Below are positions 23,666 to 35,354 of a DNA stretch of 64,000 bases, one piece after another (the first letter of the stretch is position 1; every line of letters begins with the position of its first letter). The position numbers and the translations under genes are program-made. A model generated the notes under the pieces. The model worked only from the letters and a program-made list of their open reading frames with translations, was not told where the DNA came from and ran no database searches. The DNA is from Liriodendron chinense (taxonomy: Eukaryota > Streptophyta > Magnoliopsida > Magnoliales > Magnoliaceae): NCBI GenBank assembly GCA_003013855.2, contig ML058384.1, positions 19,168,176 to 19,232,175 on the forward strand, given 5' to 3'.

Positions 23666-24481
23666 TCACAAAGGTGTGGAAATATGAATTGATTTCTTAG
23701 CACAAAAAGGTATTGTTTCCACATCCTTCTCTTGGCTAACGTCATATGCCGATACTGACTCGAAAAGTGTGACCATATCCCTTATCATATCATCATTCTC
23801 ATCAAGGGAGTAAGTCATATCTTCATCTAAGTGACAGGAATAAAAAGGTGAGAGGGACTCATTTTCCACAATAGAATTGATCATGTTTATTTCGTGGACC
23901 TCCTCATCCTCATCCTCTTGTTGGTTGTCAATATTGAAAGCGTTCAACTCAATCGTCATATTGTCAAAAGACATTTGTATGACCCCACTCCTACAATTTA
24001 TGATAGCGTTTGATGTAGCTAGGAATGGGCGGCTAAGTATGACAGGAATTTGAGCGCCAATATTAACCATGGGTTGTGTGTCCAAGACGATAAAGTCCAC
24101 CGGGTAGTAGATTTTGTCAACTTGGACAAGGATGTCCTCAATCACCCCTCTCGGAATACGAATCGATCGGTCAGCAAGTTGTAATGTGGTTTTGGTGGGT
24201 TTTAATTCACCTAAACTCAATTGCTTATAGACCGAAAAGAGAATTAAGTTTACACTTGCCCTTAGATCAAGTAGAGCATGTTTCACCCGATAGTCTCCAA
24301 TCACACATGATATTGTTGGACAACCGGGGTCTTTGTATTTCTTGGGCATCCCGTGATTTATAATGGCACTTACATTCTCTGTAAAAAATGCCTTCTTTTG
24401 CACATGTATTTTTCTTTTCACCGTGCAAAGGTCTTTTAAGAATTTAGCATATGACGGTATTTGTTTAATTGCATCCAACAA
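23666..24481 (-). pseudogene. A2 aspartic protease region (active-site motif altered)
   Basis: One open frame of 271 codons corresponds to the Athila protease and its flanks. It runs from LLDAIKQIPSYAKFLKDLCTVKR through the active-site segment to RIPRGVIEDILVQVDKIYYPVDFIVLD and PVILSRPFLATSNAIINC, then an acidic tail (QQEDEDEEVHEINMI). The active site reads DLRAS where A1 and the family have DLGAS. Gly after Asp-Leu is near-invariant in retropepsins, so activity is doubtful despite the intact frame. It joins gag through a frame change near 24465-24520. Confidence 0.8.
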
Positions 24482-26209
24482 TGGGATGTTGATTTTGACT
24501 TGCTTGAAAACCTCCTAAAAAATCCTGATATTTATCTTGAGGTTTGGCTGAAATCAAGCGTTGGGGGAATGGAGTAACGGGCATATATTCTTTCAATGCC
24601 TCTTTTTCATTCATGGCGGTGCTAGGTTCATCATCCTCTTTGGAAGCTACCGGATCATTAGGCGTGGAGGCCTTCACCGGGTTAGATTTTTCAATAATTT
24701 TACCACTTCTAAGAGTGGTGCTGGCCTTAGCGTGTTCCATATGCTGGTTAGAGGAACTAGGCACGCTTATTTCGCATTGTGGTTTCGGATTTGGTATGGG
24801 TTAGGCTGGAAGATCCCTTCCCTTGCGTTTAAGCGAGCCTTGATTTCCTCCACCGAATTTTTAAGCTCAAGCATTATCGTATGGTTGGATTGATTTATTT
24901 GAGCTTGACCTTCCATGAATGCTTTCAATGTATCCTCTATAGGCATTTGAGGTGGGGCCATAAGAATTTGCATTAGGGGCCCCCTTTGAGGATTATTTTG
25001 ATTAGCCGCGTTTCCATTTGCCCAATTGAAGTTAGGGTTGTTCCTCTAACTAGAATTGTTCGTGTTTGAATTTGGAGTACTAAAAGGTCGTTGATAACTA
25101 TTCAAAGCATTTGATTGTTCAAATAAAAGTTCTTGAAACGCATAGATTGTTGGACAATCCGGTGTTTGATGCACATTAGAGGCACAAATACCACAAATAG
25201 TTTCAACAGCCCCCCTTTGTTGAGTTGTGTCCACTTTCTTTAGTTCCATCTCCTCGACCTTTCGTGTGAGTTTAGCCACTCTAGAACCTAGATCATCTTG
25301 CTCATTTAAAACATAAATTTCTCCCTTTTCCTTGGCTTGGAGTTGTTTTGAACTTGTTGGCTTAGATGTATCCCATGCTTGTGTGTTTTCAGCCAACATG
25401 TCAAAATAATCCCAAGCTTCCTCCGTTTCCTTGTTCATGAACTCCCCATTGCACATCATCTCCACAAATTGGCGGATGGTTGAGTTTAATCCATCATAGA
25501 AGAAACTAATCAACCTCCACCGTTCATAGCCATGATGTGGGCATGCGTTTAATAACTCATTATACCTTTCCCAACATTGGAAAAAGGTTTCTTCTTCTTT
25601 TTGGGCGAAGTTCATTATGGCCCTTCTTAGTGCATTGGTTCGATGAGTAGGGAAGAATTTTTTAAGAAACTCCCTAGTTATCTCAGCCCATGTCCCAATA
25701 GACCTTGGCCTTAAGGAATGTAGCCATGATTTGGCCTTCTCTTTCAAGGAAAAAGGGAACAATTTAAGTTTTATAGTATCCTTGGTCACATTGTCATAGT
25801 TTATTGTGGCAATAACCTCTTCGAACTCCTTCATGTGTAGATACGCGCTCTCAGAGTCGAGTCCATGGAATCTGGAAAGAAGTTGGATCAACCCCGGTTT
25901 AAAATCAATGTTTCCCACATTGTGAGGGAAAATTATGCAATAGGGAGTACTCGTCCTAGCAGGTTGTAAATAGTCACGTAAAGTTCTAGGTTGAGGTACA
26001 TCCCCCACATCATTCTCATCCAATTCAGTAAGGTTTGGGGCTTGATTTTGATGTTGATTAGCCCCTTGATTTGGTTGATTTTCAGCCATCTCTCTAGTAA
26101 TTTCAGGAAAATTTTGACGTTTTCTAACACGAGGCTCTCTATCAATCCCTTCAACAATTACTCCGTCACGATTGAGTCGGTTATTAGAATCCTGAGCCCA
26201 ATGTGGCAT
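24465..26209 (-). pseudogene. gag: A2 gag (retrotransposon gag domain plus CCHC knuckle; C-terminus broken)
   Basis: This is capsid/nucleocapsid protein. The long frame 26209-25046 starts MPHWAQDSNNRLNRDG and keeps the whole gag core (FHGLDSESAYLHMKEFEEV, LRPRSIGTWAEITREFLKKFF, MNFAQKEEETFFQCWERYNE, MMCNGEFMNKETEEAWDYF) and the knuckle CGICASNVHQTPDC. A TAG at about 25046 ends it within the Asn-rich linker. The rest follows in other frames (24973-24767; 24764-24465, with TTLRSGKIIEKSNPVKA). The capsid part is therefore complete and only the linker/tail is damaged. Confidence 0.88.
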
Positions 26210-26814
26210 GCAAATCTGAAAAGAATGAAAACAAAAAGGAAAAAGAATCCTTCCTTCCTTTCTTTACTCTTCTCTAAGATCGAAGCATAAGGTGTCTTAC
26301 AATGGCTAAGTCAGAAGCAAGGATAGAGACTGATTTCTCCTGGTCAATAGGGGTTCAGAGAACTCCTCACCCACTCTTTGAGTCTTTTGAGAAAAGTGCA
26401 GAAAAAGAAGAAAGAGGAATAAGATTGAGAAGAGAAATCTCTGAGCGCAAGGTGATCCAAGACGGCAGAGCCGACCAATAGGAATCCATGCGGCTCAAGG
26501 CCAACCTATCAGAGATCCAAAAGGAGTCTCCACCCACTTTACAAGAGATGAATATGGTAGGAATGAGTAGGAGAAGAAGAAGAGTAAGGTTAGAATGATA
26601 AAACCTGATTTGTGACTTAAGATGCCTACTCCTTCTTCAACTTCCTAAAAATCCCTGAATTAGATCTATGTTAGAATCCTGCAAAAATCAAAACAAAGTA
26701 AGTTAGTATTTAGAAGAAAACCTACCCTAGAAAGCAAAACAAATCCTAAACCTATCTTAACACAATCTCAACTAAAAGTTATTTCAAAAAATTCTAAAAA
26801 TACCGCATAGAAAT

Positions 26815-26831
26815 TCCCGGCAACGACGCCA
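26815..26831 (-). promoter_or_regulatory. A2 primer-binding site (tRNA-Asp type, two mismatches)
   Basis: It is equivalent to A1 4888-4905, but reads GACGCC for GGCGCC and TCCCGG for CCCCGG (plus strand). It lies 6 nt from the LTR at 26838. Confidence 0.75.
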
Positions 26832-26837
26832 AAAACT

Positions 26838-28555
26838 TGTTCACTCCCCAAGTGTAGGGTTGCGAAGTAGTAATAATTCGTAAAGACCAAGTATCGTTCC
26901 CACAGACATTTATAAATGGGTATTCTCAGAATTTGTCTAAAATAACTAGTAATTAAGATCCTATTAAGAACTAAAGGTAGAAAATAGTGATTTGGGTTTA
27001 AACAGTGAATGTGTAAGGTAATTTCAATCTAAAAAGGCACTAGAGCGCCAAGGATCCACTTTTGATAAGTTTCAATGCATCAACACAACTAGGTCTCTCA
27101 TAACTCAATCGGAATCGAATTCATACCTCTATCCGATTGGAATATAGAGCGGTTCAATCAGCAATTATCCAAAACAAGTGTTTATTCATTGATTCAATTC
27201 CCACATCAATGCTCATGCCTTGGGCACACTCAATTGTGTAGGCCAAGCCTCTTCCCAATCTAGTTGAGATTCACAACCATAGCTTTCATCAAATCCTGTC
27301 ACTAGACTTGATTACAACTAATGATTAGAACTTTAATTAAATCAAAATCAATTAATAAACAGTTATTTCAGATTACTACAAAAGATAAGAACTTTAGTTG
27401 AATGAGTTCCCACATGAAGATCGGGCCATTGTACACAAGGCAATCAAAGGATCTACCATGCCTGGAGTCGATGATAGATCAATGAACTACACAAGCATAA
27501 ACAATGCTTAGAAGGTAAGCTAAAAAGCTTAGAATCACTAAGAATCACATGAGCCCGGAGTCATCAAGAGATCAAAGTAAAACCAAGCTAGTACTTGATT
27601 CAAACTCACATTAACTAAAATTCATCAATTAAATCATAAAAAGGAAACCTACGTTGCATCAATCCATCAAAAACAAATCAAAAGCTTCACCTCTTAGCCC
27701 TAGCTAAGAGGTTTTAGTTCATCTCTAACATCTTTGAACTAGAAGCCCCAAAAACATAAAAAACTACTAAAACATGAAGAAAACTAAGAAAACGTGAAGT
27801 AGAATCCGTCTCCCAAGCAATCCCCACATCCTAGCATGCTCTGGTATGAAGGGAAGAAGTCCTTTTATAACTTGGAGGTGTCCATTGCGTAAGAAACTTC
27901 CAGGTTGCGCAAGGATTTACGCACTTGCGCAGAGAATTTCGGAGCCTGATTTAGAAACTACTATTTACGCATGGCCGACCGGTCACACGACCGGTCTGAG
28001 GCTGCGGACGACCGGTCGCACGATTGGTCGTAAAACGTCCAAATCTTTCCAGCGAGTTTTTATAAATTCCATCCTTCAATTTTTATTCAAGGACCGGTCG
28101 CACGACCGGTCTTAGGTGTGGACGACCGGTCTCATGACCGGTCTCAAAACTGCAGAATCTATCCAGAGAGTTTATATGTTTCTGGACTACTCTCGACTTG
28201 TCTGGCGACCGGTCGGGCGACCGGTCTAAGGTGAGAAAAACAGTCTAAAAAAATACACTGTCAACCTGTCTGGCGACCGGTCTAGCAACCGGTATACAGA
28301 CAGGTCTAAGCACAAAATTTCAGATTTTCTTCATCATCTCTTCTCTTTCTTTCTTGCTTCTTTTTTCCACCTTTCGACACTTGTTCTATTGATCTTCAAT
28401 GCATACAAAGTGACTCTTTTAACCATGAATTGGTGAAGTCTCCTTCTCATTCCTACAATCACAAATTGCATGCATTAGATTAGTCTTTAAATCATGAAAC
28501 CATGCATAATGAGTGATGAATTGGGGTTAGAATATGCACAATTAAGAGCTCAACA
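26838..28555 (-). repeat. A2 5' LTR
   Basis: This is the pair of 20563-22238 and carries the same termini. TATA (minus) is at 27861-27870 in a slightly altered form. The palindrome cluster is at about 27972-28310. Confidence 0.93.
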
Positions 28556-28560
28556 CCCAT

Positions 28561-29276
28561 TAGTTGTAGAGTTCTCAAACCTACCCTCCTATCACCTTGG
28601 GCATCTCAAAGGCATCACATGCAAGGTGTTTGATCAAGTGTAGCTGAGGCATGGGCGACGCAAAGGCAACACGATCGTGGGAGCAAGGGAAGCTGATTGA
28701 AGCACGGGAGAGCAGAGATCAAGCAACTCAAACCGGCGATGAACAAGGGGCTCATCCGACAAGTAAGGTTGTCCTTTTTGAGAGTCCATTTAGAGTTTGT
28801 TTGTCAAACTCATTCTAGGGACTGTTAGCCGTTCCTTGGCCCGTTAGCCAGGCCTAAACAAAGTCTCCAAGGGAGAGCCTCCGACACGGGAGTGAACGTG
28901 CGTCGGGTTGAGAGTTAGCCTATGTCCAAAACTCCGTTCGGGTTGAGAATTAACCCTTTGTCCAAAACTCCAGTTATGGTTGAGAGGTGAACCGGTAAAA
29001 CCTCCGTGTAAAGGTTGAGAGGTGAACCTCATTTAAAACCTCCGATAGTAAATGCCGGTTTGCTCAAAGGAGTTGAGTACTTGAACTGGGAGTGGAGTAG
29101 ACCCAAAGTCGAACCACTATACATGCTTGTGTTTATGATTGTATTGAGAACATTGATATCTTAGCATTTGATGTTTAATTGGTTAATTATGAATGCTTGA
29201 TAGGAATGTATGCTAGGCACTAGTTTGGCACATCCACACACAAGATGTACTTTCACTAGGTGTGTAGACTTGAGCT
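28561..29276 (+). repeat. C1 left LTR, second segment (truncated)
   Basis: It continues the LTR after A2 and parallels 55590-56310 of the right LTR. It stops at a GAGCTC word at 29272-29277. The last ~300 nt expected before the primer site are missing in this orientation. Confidence 0.82.
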
Positions 29277-29484
29277 CTGATACCAATTGAAAGTACGTCG
29301 GTAGTCTAACACAACACCTACGTATGTGCGGTAGCTTAAAGAGTAACTAGAATTATGGTTAAACCTATAGGAGGAGGATGATTAGGACCTTTTTGAAATT
29401 CTTTTCGCTTTTTCTACTTTCATGTTATCTATGTCTCTACACTCCTCTAAGGTAACTATCTTGGAGTCAAATCTAACCGAGATG
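29274..29484 (-). repeat. Inverted, scrambled patch: primer site, LTR tail and gag piece
   Basis: On the minus strand, 29286-29274 reads TTGGTATCAGAGC, the tRNA-iMet primer site. It is preceded by a copia LTR tail (29288-29407, matching 61430-61561) and, before that, by a gag piece (29408-29484, matching 29998-30062). The native order would be LTR tail, primer site, gag, all on the plus strand. See findings. Confidence 0.8.
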
Positions 29485-29495
29485 GGAGTACCACC

Positions 29496-30475
29496 AATCG
29501 TCCACCATTCTTTGACGGATCCAACTATGCCTATTGGAAGGCTAGAATGAGAATTTTTCTCCAATCCATGGACCGTCCAGTGTGGCTAAGCACACAAAAT
29601 GGATACACCTTGCCCACCGAGCAAGTGGAGGTTGATGGGAAATACATTGTCATTCCCAAAGATGATTCCAAATGGGATGACAGAGAGAGAGCTCAATACA
29701 TGGCAAATGCCAAAGCTCTCAATGCGATTTGCTGTGCGGTTTCCCCGAATGAATTTCGGGGCATTCTCACATGCGTAAGCGTGGGATATACTTGATGTTA
29801 CCCACGAGGGGACTAGCATAATAAGACGCTCGAAGCTTCAGCTCTTAACCACCAAATTTGAAAACATTAAGATGGAAGAGAATAAAACTTTCATGGATTT
29901 TTATACTAAATTGTCAGATATTTGCAACTCCATATTTGTCTTGGGTGATCGGGTTCCAGATGATAGGATTTGTAGAAAAATACTTAGGTCCTTTCTGGAT
30001 AGATTTGACTCCAAGATAGTTGCCTTAGAGGAGTATAGAGACATAGATAACATGAAAGTAGAAGAACTCATAAGTTCCCTACAAACTCATGAACTACACT
30101 TTAAGGCCCCCTCTAGAAAGAAAAGCATCGCTCTCAAGTCCTCTTTCAAACATAAGAAAATTAAGAGTGCGTCGGAGGAAGATAGTGATGATGAGGATGA
30201 TGAGGAAGAGAAACTGAACAAAAAATTCAAGAGATTCCTCAAATTTGATAGAGGGAGTAGCCGTGACAAGAAGGACACGAAGGGTGATAAATATAAAGGA
30301 AAATCATCCATGCCTTCATTCGTCCGTTGTTACGGTTGCGGTCGTTGTGGCCATATTGCCCCATAATGTCCGGATGGGCCTAAACCGAAAGGTAAAAAGG
30401 CAATGGCTGCCACTTGGGATGATACGGAGGAGTCCGAATCTGGTGACTCCACTTGTGATGAGAGCTAACATAAAG
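29496..30475 (+). pseudogene. gag: C1 gag (copia type, UBN2-like with CCHC knuckle; three breaks)
   Basis: This is copia capsid protein. It opens with RPPFFDGSNYAYWKARM (about 29500-29552), the DUF4219/UBN2-type start. The frame from 29547 reaches a stop near 29793 because of a frameshift. The adjacent frame then carries AWDILDVTHEGTS (preceded by a TAA) and runs on through LTTKFENIKMEENKTFMDFY, RKILRSFLDRFDSKI and NMKVEELISSLQTHE. A Lys/Asp/Glu-rich linker leads to the knuckle CYGCGRCGHIAP-stop-CP (Cx2Cx4Hx4C), with TAA at 30364-30366 inside it. The tail ends at a stop about 30470. It is the only coding sequence of C1; no protease, integrase or RT follows. Confidence 0.85.
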
Positions 30476-31350
30476 ATCTAGCCCTCACAGCTTCCACCAC
30501 AACCCCTCTTCCTGCTTATCTAAGAAGGGATCCCAACCGCTATCCCTTCTAGGAGAAGAAGGTGTTCCCAACCCCTCACCTCATGCTACATCTTATGAGG
30601 GTGTTGAGGAAATTAGTTACCTTTAGGCTTATCAATCTCTACATAGTTAGTAAGGGTAGCTAGAAATGTTTTAATAGGAAAATATAAGGATTTAACCTCA
30701 AATTCTATGTGTATGGGTAAATCAGAGGATTCAAGACTCATGAGCCCAAATCTGGTAGGTTAGCCTTACTTTGCATATGTATATTTGTTTGCTATTCTAT
30801 CACCATGCTTAGATTAGCTAATCTTACTGAATTATATGCTTCAGTGTATGCTAAACTTTGCCTTAGTATTGGTCTTGATATACCAATAGGGGAGGTTGGT
30901 TGATTGGGCTATAAGCCCTTGTGCTTTTATTGCAAATGTATCTCTTTGACCAATTATGCATGATTAACTATGCTTAGATAATTACATTCTCTTGTTAATC
31001 ATGTTCCTTAGCATGCTCTGTGTTTTAAAATTCATGCACCCTATACTCTCCTTGTTAGCATGTGCTTATAGTTATAACTGCGACATACTATCTACTCTTA
31101 CCTTAACCTTATTGATATATCATTAAGGGGGAGAGAATAGTTTATCAATTGCTAACAAAAAGGGGGAGAAAGATCAAGTCCCACTAAAACTAGTTTGCTA
31201 TGTATGCAGGGATTGATAGGTTATGGGGGAGCAAACTGAAGAAGAGCAGCTTAGTTTAGGTCATGTCAAGAGTCCTGTATTTAATTCATTATCAATGTAA
31301 TATCTTGAACATGTATTTTGTTTTGGTAGGTTAGGTTTTTGTAAGTAATT
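30476..31350 (+). other. C1 internal 3' non-coding segment
   Basis: It has no coding sequence. From about 30620 it matches C2 58620-59370 well, including two AAGGGGGAGA-type purine tracts at about 31125-31135 and 31160-31170, so it is a conserved 3' untranslated module of this copia family. Confidence 0.7.
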
Positions 31351-31365
31351 GACAAAGGGGGAGAT
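31351..31365 (+). promoter_or_regulatory. C1 polypurine tract
   Basis: GACAAAGGGGGAGAT immediately precedes the right LTR; the identical tract is before the C2 LTR at 59386. Confidence 0.85.
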
Positions 31366-32014
31366 TGTTAGTGCACTTTTTTGTGGCATACTAGTGCACC
31401 TTGTTTGTCAATCACTTACGTCAGTGAGTCTAGTGTTAGTTGAGCCTAATGAAGATGAAGAACGAAGACCCAGATGGCCCCGCTGCATCAAGGAAGAAGA
31501 TACAGGTAAAAATGATGCCTTGATGTGCCTTAACCTAGACCTAAACCCAACCCCTTATCCTCTTTGATGACCTTGACCATATTAGGAAGCCATTAGTCAT
31601 CATAGATTGGCCCTAGGTGTCCCAAAACATCACCCAAATCGTGGCCAAAGTAAGAGGGTTGAAGAGTACGTGGGTCAGCAAACAACTTAGCTGAACCCAG
31701 GCCTGTCCAACTGGTCAAGACCGGTCGGCCAGGCTTCCAGATCTCACAGCAGCTTACTGTGTTAAACAGGCCATAGGGCCGACCGGTCGGTTGGGCTGGT
31801 TCGACCGGTCGGACAGAACCCCCCCCCCCCCCCCCCATTCAGGTAGTTCTCTATCTTTCTTTGGCCTTTAGCCGACCGGTCGGGACAGGTCGGCACAGCC
31901 GTTTTGCTCGTTTTTGACCTTTTCAACACCTTTTATAAAGGGGCTTGGCTCACATTGAGGGGGAAGTAGAGGGATTTCGAGAGGAGTGAAGCCACCATTG
32001 TTGGAGACCATTTG
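31366..32014 (+). repeat. C1 right LTR, first segment
   Basis: It begins TGTTAGTGCAC. It carries a palindrome cluster at 31704-31892, a C18 homopolymer at 31819-31836 (C6 in the left LTR) and TATA at 31931-31940. It is interrupted by the chromovirus at 32015 and continues at 55408. Confidence 0.9.
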
Positions 32015-32382
32015 TGTCACGCCCCAAATTCGGTTCTCGACTGTCCATTCGCTGTAACTCGAATTCAGAGGTGGCAGCCTCCGTAGTACCCCGATCTCGG
32101 ATCCTAACCCCACACGCCAGGTTCCGATCCTAGGATACCACAAGGAGGATTTTAGGGTCTGATTTTTTTTTTAAACATGAGCATCACAATATGAGTACCA
32201 TCAAAGACAAACACAATATTTCCACTAAATCATATCATTTAAATACAGTACTGAAAAGTAAATACACAATGCATAAATATAAAAACTGTGCACAATCCGG
32301 CACCTCTTGCTACTGCACTCCCAACTCCAACTCAACGCTGCTGATACACTCTGGTACAACCTGCAGCGTAACAAACGCGCAT

Positions 32383-32400
32383 AAGCTTCGAACGAAGCTT
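32383..32400. repeat. Perfect hairpin in the chromovirus 3' LTR
   Basis: AAGCTTCG, centre AA, then CGAAGCTT. The other LTR has a degenerate version near 44510. Confidence 0.85.
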
Positions 32401-32526
32401 TGTGAGTACGTGTGTGCGTGCGCAATGCGTATGACAAGCATGATAAATATCAGAGTAAGCAGTAAAGCATGATGAAAACTTTAAACCAAGACTTCGCCCA
32501 ATTAGGCTACACGATCATGTGATATG

Positions 32527-32632
32527 GATAACCAGTCTACCACGGCTATGCAAGCATGCAATACATATAACTAGCCTACCATAGCTATGCAAGCGTGCAA
32601 TACAGGTAACCAGCCTACCAAGGCTATATACT
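32527..32632 (+). repeat. Three ~39-bp tandem units in the LTR
   Basis: The phrase ACCAGTCTACCACGGCTATG recurs near 32530, 32571 and 32609 with few differences. Confidence 0.75.
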
Positions 32633-34494
32633 CATACTATGCAATGGCCTACAGGGCCTAATGTCCCGTACAATGATCCAATGCATGTATGCAAATCACC
32701 ACCTCTCAGTACAGTGGTCCAGATACGAACAGTCATATCGCAATCGGCCAAACAATGCAGGACTCGGAACTGGTAGCTTGCCCAGTGTGGTAGCTCGCCC
32801 AGGCTTACAGCCCCGCCCACATCACACCCGCCCACGTCAGGACCGTCCCACACCATACAGAACATCAGTCACATCACTGATACCAATACCATCTCTGAAA
32901 CGAAACATCACCAGGGTCTCACAGACCTCACTACTCACCAGTAGAATGCCAAAGCCTATCTGGTGCAATAGCGGACCTACTCACAGCTGGTCAAACTCAA
33001 CCCACTTTGCCAACACTCTTCCGGCAGGTTAGGTCAGACCTCCTTCCAAACTGACCACGTGCAGTGGAAAACACTGTCGTTTGGTATTCGGCATACTGGT
33101 GTATGATTAAACCACCCGGTCCTTGAATGGAGCACCCACCTTGGTACCAACGGGTTCAGGGACTTTCACCCAGGGACATCTTTGGCATCCAGTTTAAAGA
33201 TCACATATTTCCGGTGTTCTGCAAACCACGATGGAGCTATGGTTGCAACGTAGTAACCATGCTATATGCGGCACAAGCAGACGGTGCGAAATGCAACCAT
33301 GCATACAAACGTGGGACGACATGCCCGTGCAAGTCTCCAAAGAGCACCACAAAACTATAAGGTCTCAAACACAATGTCACCGTCAGCTGGTAATGAACTG
33401 CACGACAATCATGACCGATATGGCCGGTTGATACAAGACAATCAGATGAGCCAAGAATTCATGATGCATGAGTCAAGTATACAGTATGAGTGCCAACAAG
33501 TAGTCCATCTACCACGATGGCTATAAATCAATCTAGTCCAACTTATTTGAGATATGATTAAGATGAGGGGACACATATGAATGATCGAGTCATAGTGCGG
33601 GATGTCGCTAGCCAGGGAATCTCGCACCAAGGGCTACAAGGTATACTAAGTTATGCCTACCATACAGTGTAAGTCAGGATGATAGATTCCTGTCCTCAAA
33701 TAGTCCCATACCTATTGGAGAGGTTTGCGATAAAGAGCACGTGAATTACATTTGCGCGACTACATCTCGAATGCTTATGAATGCGTTTATGCCCTAGTGG
33801 TCCCCAACTAACAATGGTGATTCGGGATGCATACTCATTACACATGCATAGTGGTCGTCAAAGCATATACTATATAGATCGCATAAGAGTATTCCAAATA
33901 ACACTACGTGTGGCAACAGACATACTAAAAATAGCATAAAAAGATAATTCACTTATAATACAAGCAAACATAAAGAGATAAGACTCTAAATGGATGGTAT
34001 ACAACAATACAGACGGTCCAACAACTGAACAGTGTGGATTAACCTTCAATATTCAGATAACCCAAATGGAAAGAAAATGATTGAAAACACTACCGACACA
34101 TCAAAGGTAGAACCTACTTGAGCGGCAAGAGTGGAATACTCAAAATCATGCCGAGACCCATAATCCTGTAGTACAGTGGAGATGAACACAATAATGGTCC
34201 GTAAAAGGAATGTCATAGAAGGGGTTGTAAGATAGACATGTCATGACAGAGGATTATAAATGGTAGGGTAACCTGCGATAGATGGTCAATACAATGAGGT
34301 CCAAAAAGGGACAACAGGTCTAACCTCATACTACAAGATAGGCTCCATATAATGGATGGCCTAGATGACATACGAACGTCGAGGATGAGCCCCATACTCG
34401 TCCTATAGGTAAACGGACGGTGTGGATGAGATATACACAATATGGTAGTCTTTAATAGTTGGGTACAAGGGTAGAAGGGGTGAGTCATATGAGT

Positions 34495-34630
34495 ATACAA
34501 GCTGAGTTACCAAGATCAATCGACATAGTGAGTCAACAAGGTGGGTTAATAAGGCAGGTTGACAAGGCGGGTCAACATGGTGAGTTAACAAGGTGAATTG
34601 ACAAGACGGTTCAACAGGGTGAGTTTAAGA
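34495..34630. repeat. Degenerate ~17-bp tandem array in the LTR
   Basis: Words of the form GGTGGGTTAACAAGG / GGCGGGTCAACATGG repeat with a period near 17 bp. Confidence 0.6.
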
Positions 34631-35354
34631 AGGTAGCCATGTGACTTGGATCGAGCAAACTCTAAGGATGACCTTTCAATAAGGGTTTACACAACTAATC
34701 ATCAATGTGGGTCCACGGGATGGACAACGCGGTCATTCGAACACGTACACTGAGGTGGTCCTAAGGCCATCCTGTACATAACATGCTAGGGTCCATTCAT
34801 TTGGATGGTTTGGATCAAGCACAAAAATTAAGGCTGTCCTTATGGATGGCCGACATACATATCGCACCATGGAGGCCAATGGCTGACGTGGATAGAACAC
34901 ATGCATAACAAGGTGGACCCGTGGTTGGGTATAACCGCACACAGGAGTGGGGAAGCCATCTACATCAATGGGCCCCAACAGTTTGGGATTAACCCGATAT
35001 TTGTGCTTTCCCACTAATCAAGTGAGATGGCAACCAAACACCATGGTGGGGCCCGCACACCACATGTGTGGAACCCCACCCATGGCTGGGTGACTTATGA
35101 ACAGGAAGAATGGCAAATAAACTTAACAGATGGGTCCTATAAAGTTTTCAATGGTAGGCGTTCAATCACCTTTATTTTCTACGTGTAGCCCACACCCCTG
35201 CCAAGAAGAAAGACAAGGTATACCCAACACTCATCAAGGTGGGACCCAAAGTTGGGCCCCATCACCTTTGGTTAGATGGATAAATAAACATTACAATGGC
35301 CCCAAGGAAGGTTTCAAAGGTGGGCGTCAATGACCACTGTTTCCTACGGTGTGG

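Larger units (their letters stand above)
20563..28555 (-). mobile_element. Athila-like element A2, gag-protease only, both LTRs present (8.0 kb)
   Basis: It is complete at both ends: LTRs at 20563-22238 and 26838-28555, flanked by CCCAT at 20558-20562 and 28556-28560. In minus-strand order it has LTR, primer site, leader, gag, protease, a 1.4-kb non-coding segment, PPT and LTR. RT, RNase H and integrase are absent, so it must have relied on another Athila for mobilisation. It lies in the C1 left LTR. Confidence 0.93.

Noticed and set aside
29872..30366. Host zinc-knuckle gene
   Set aside because: The sequence is copia gag in order and position between LTRs, with a stop inside the knuckle.
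31593..31838. ORFs reading Arg-Pro-Val / Asp-Arg-Ser repeats (also near 20118-20363, 39225-40139 N-terminus, 47518-47946)
   Set aside because: They are produced by the ACCGGTC palindromes in LTRs. The first ~40 codons of the frame ending at 39225 are LTR insert, not part of pol.
32661..33526. Several 70-120-codon plus-strand ORFs in the chromovirus 3' LTR
   Set aside because: They overlap each other in different frames, have no domains, and lie in LTR DNA.
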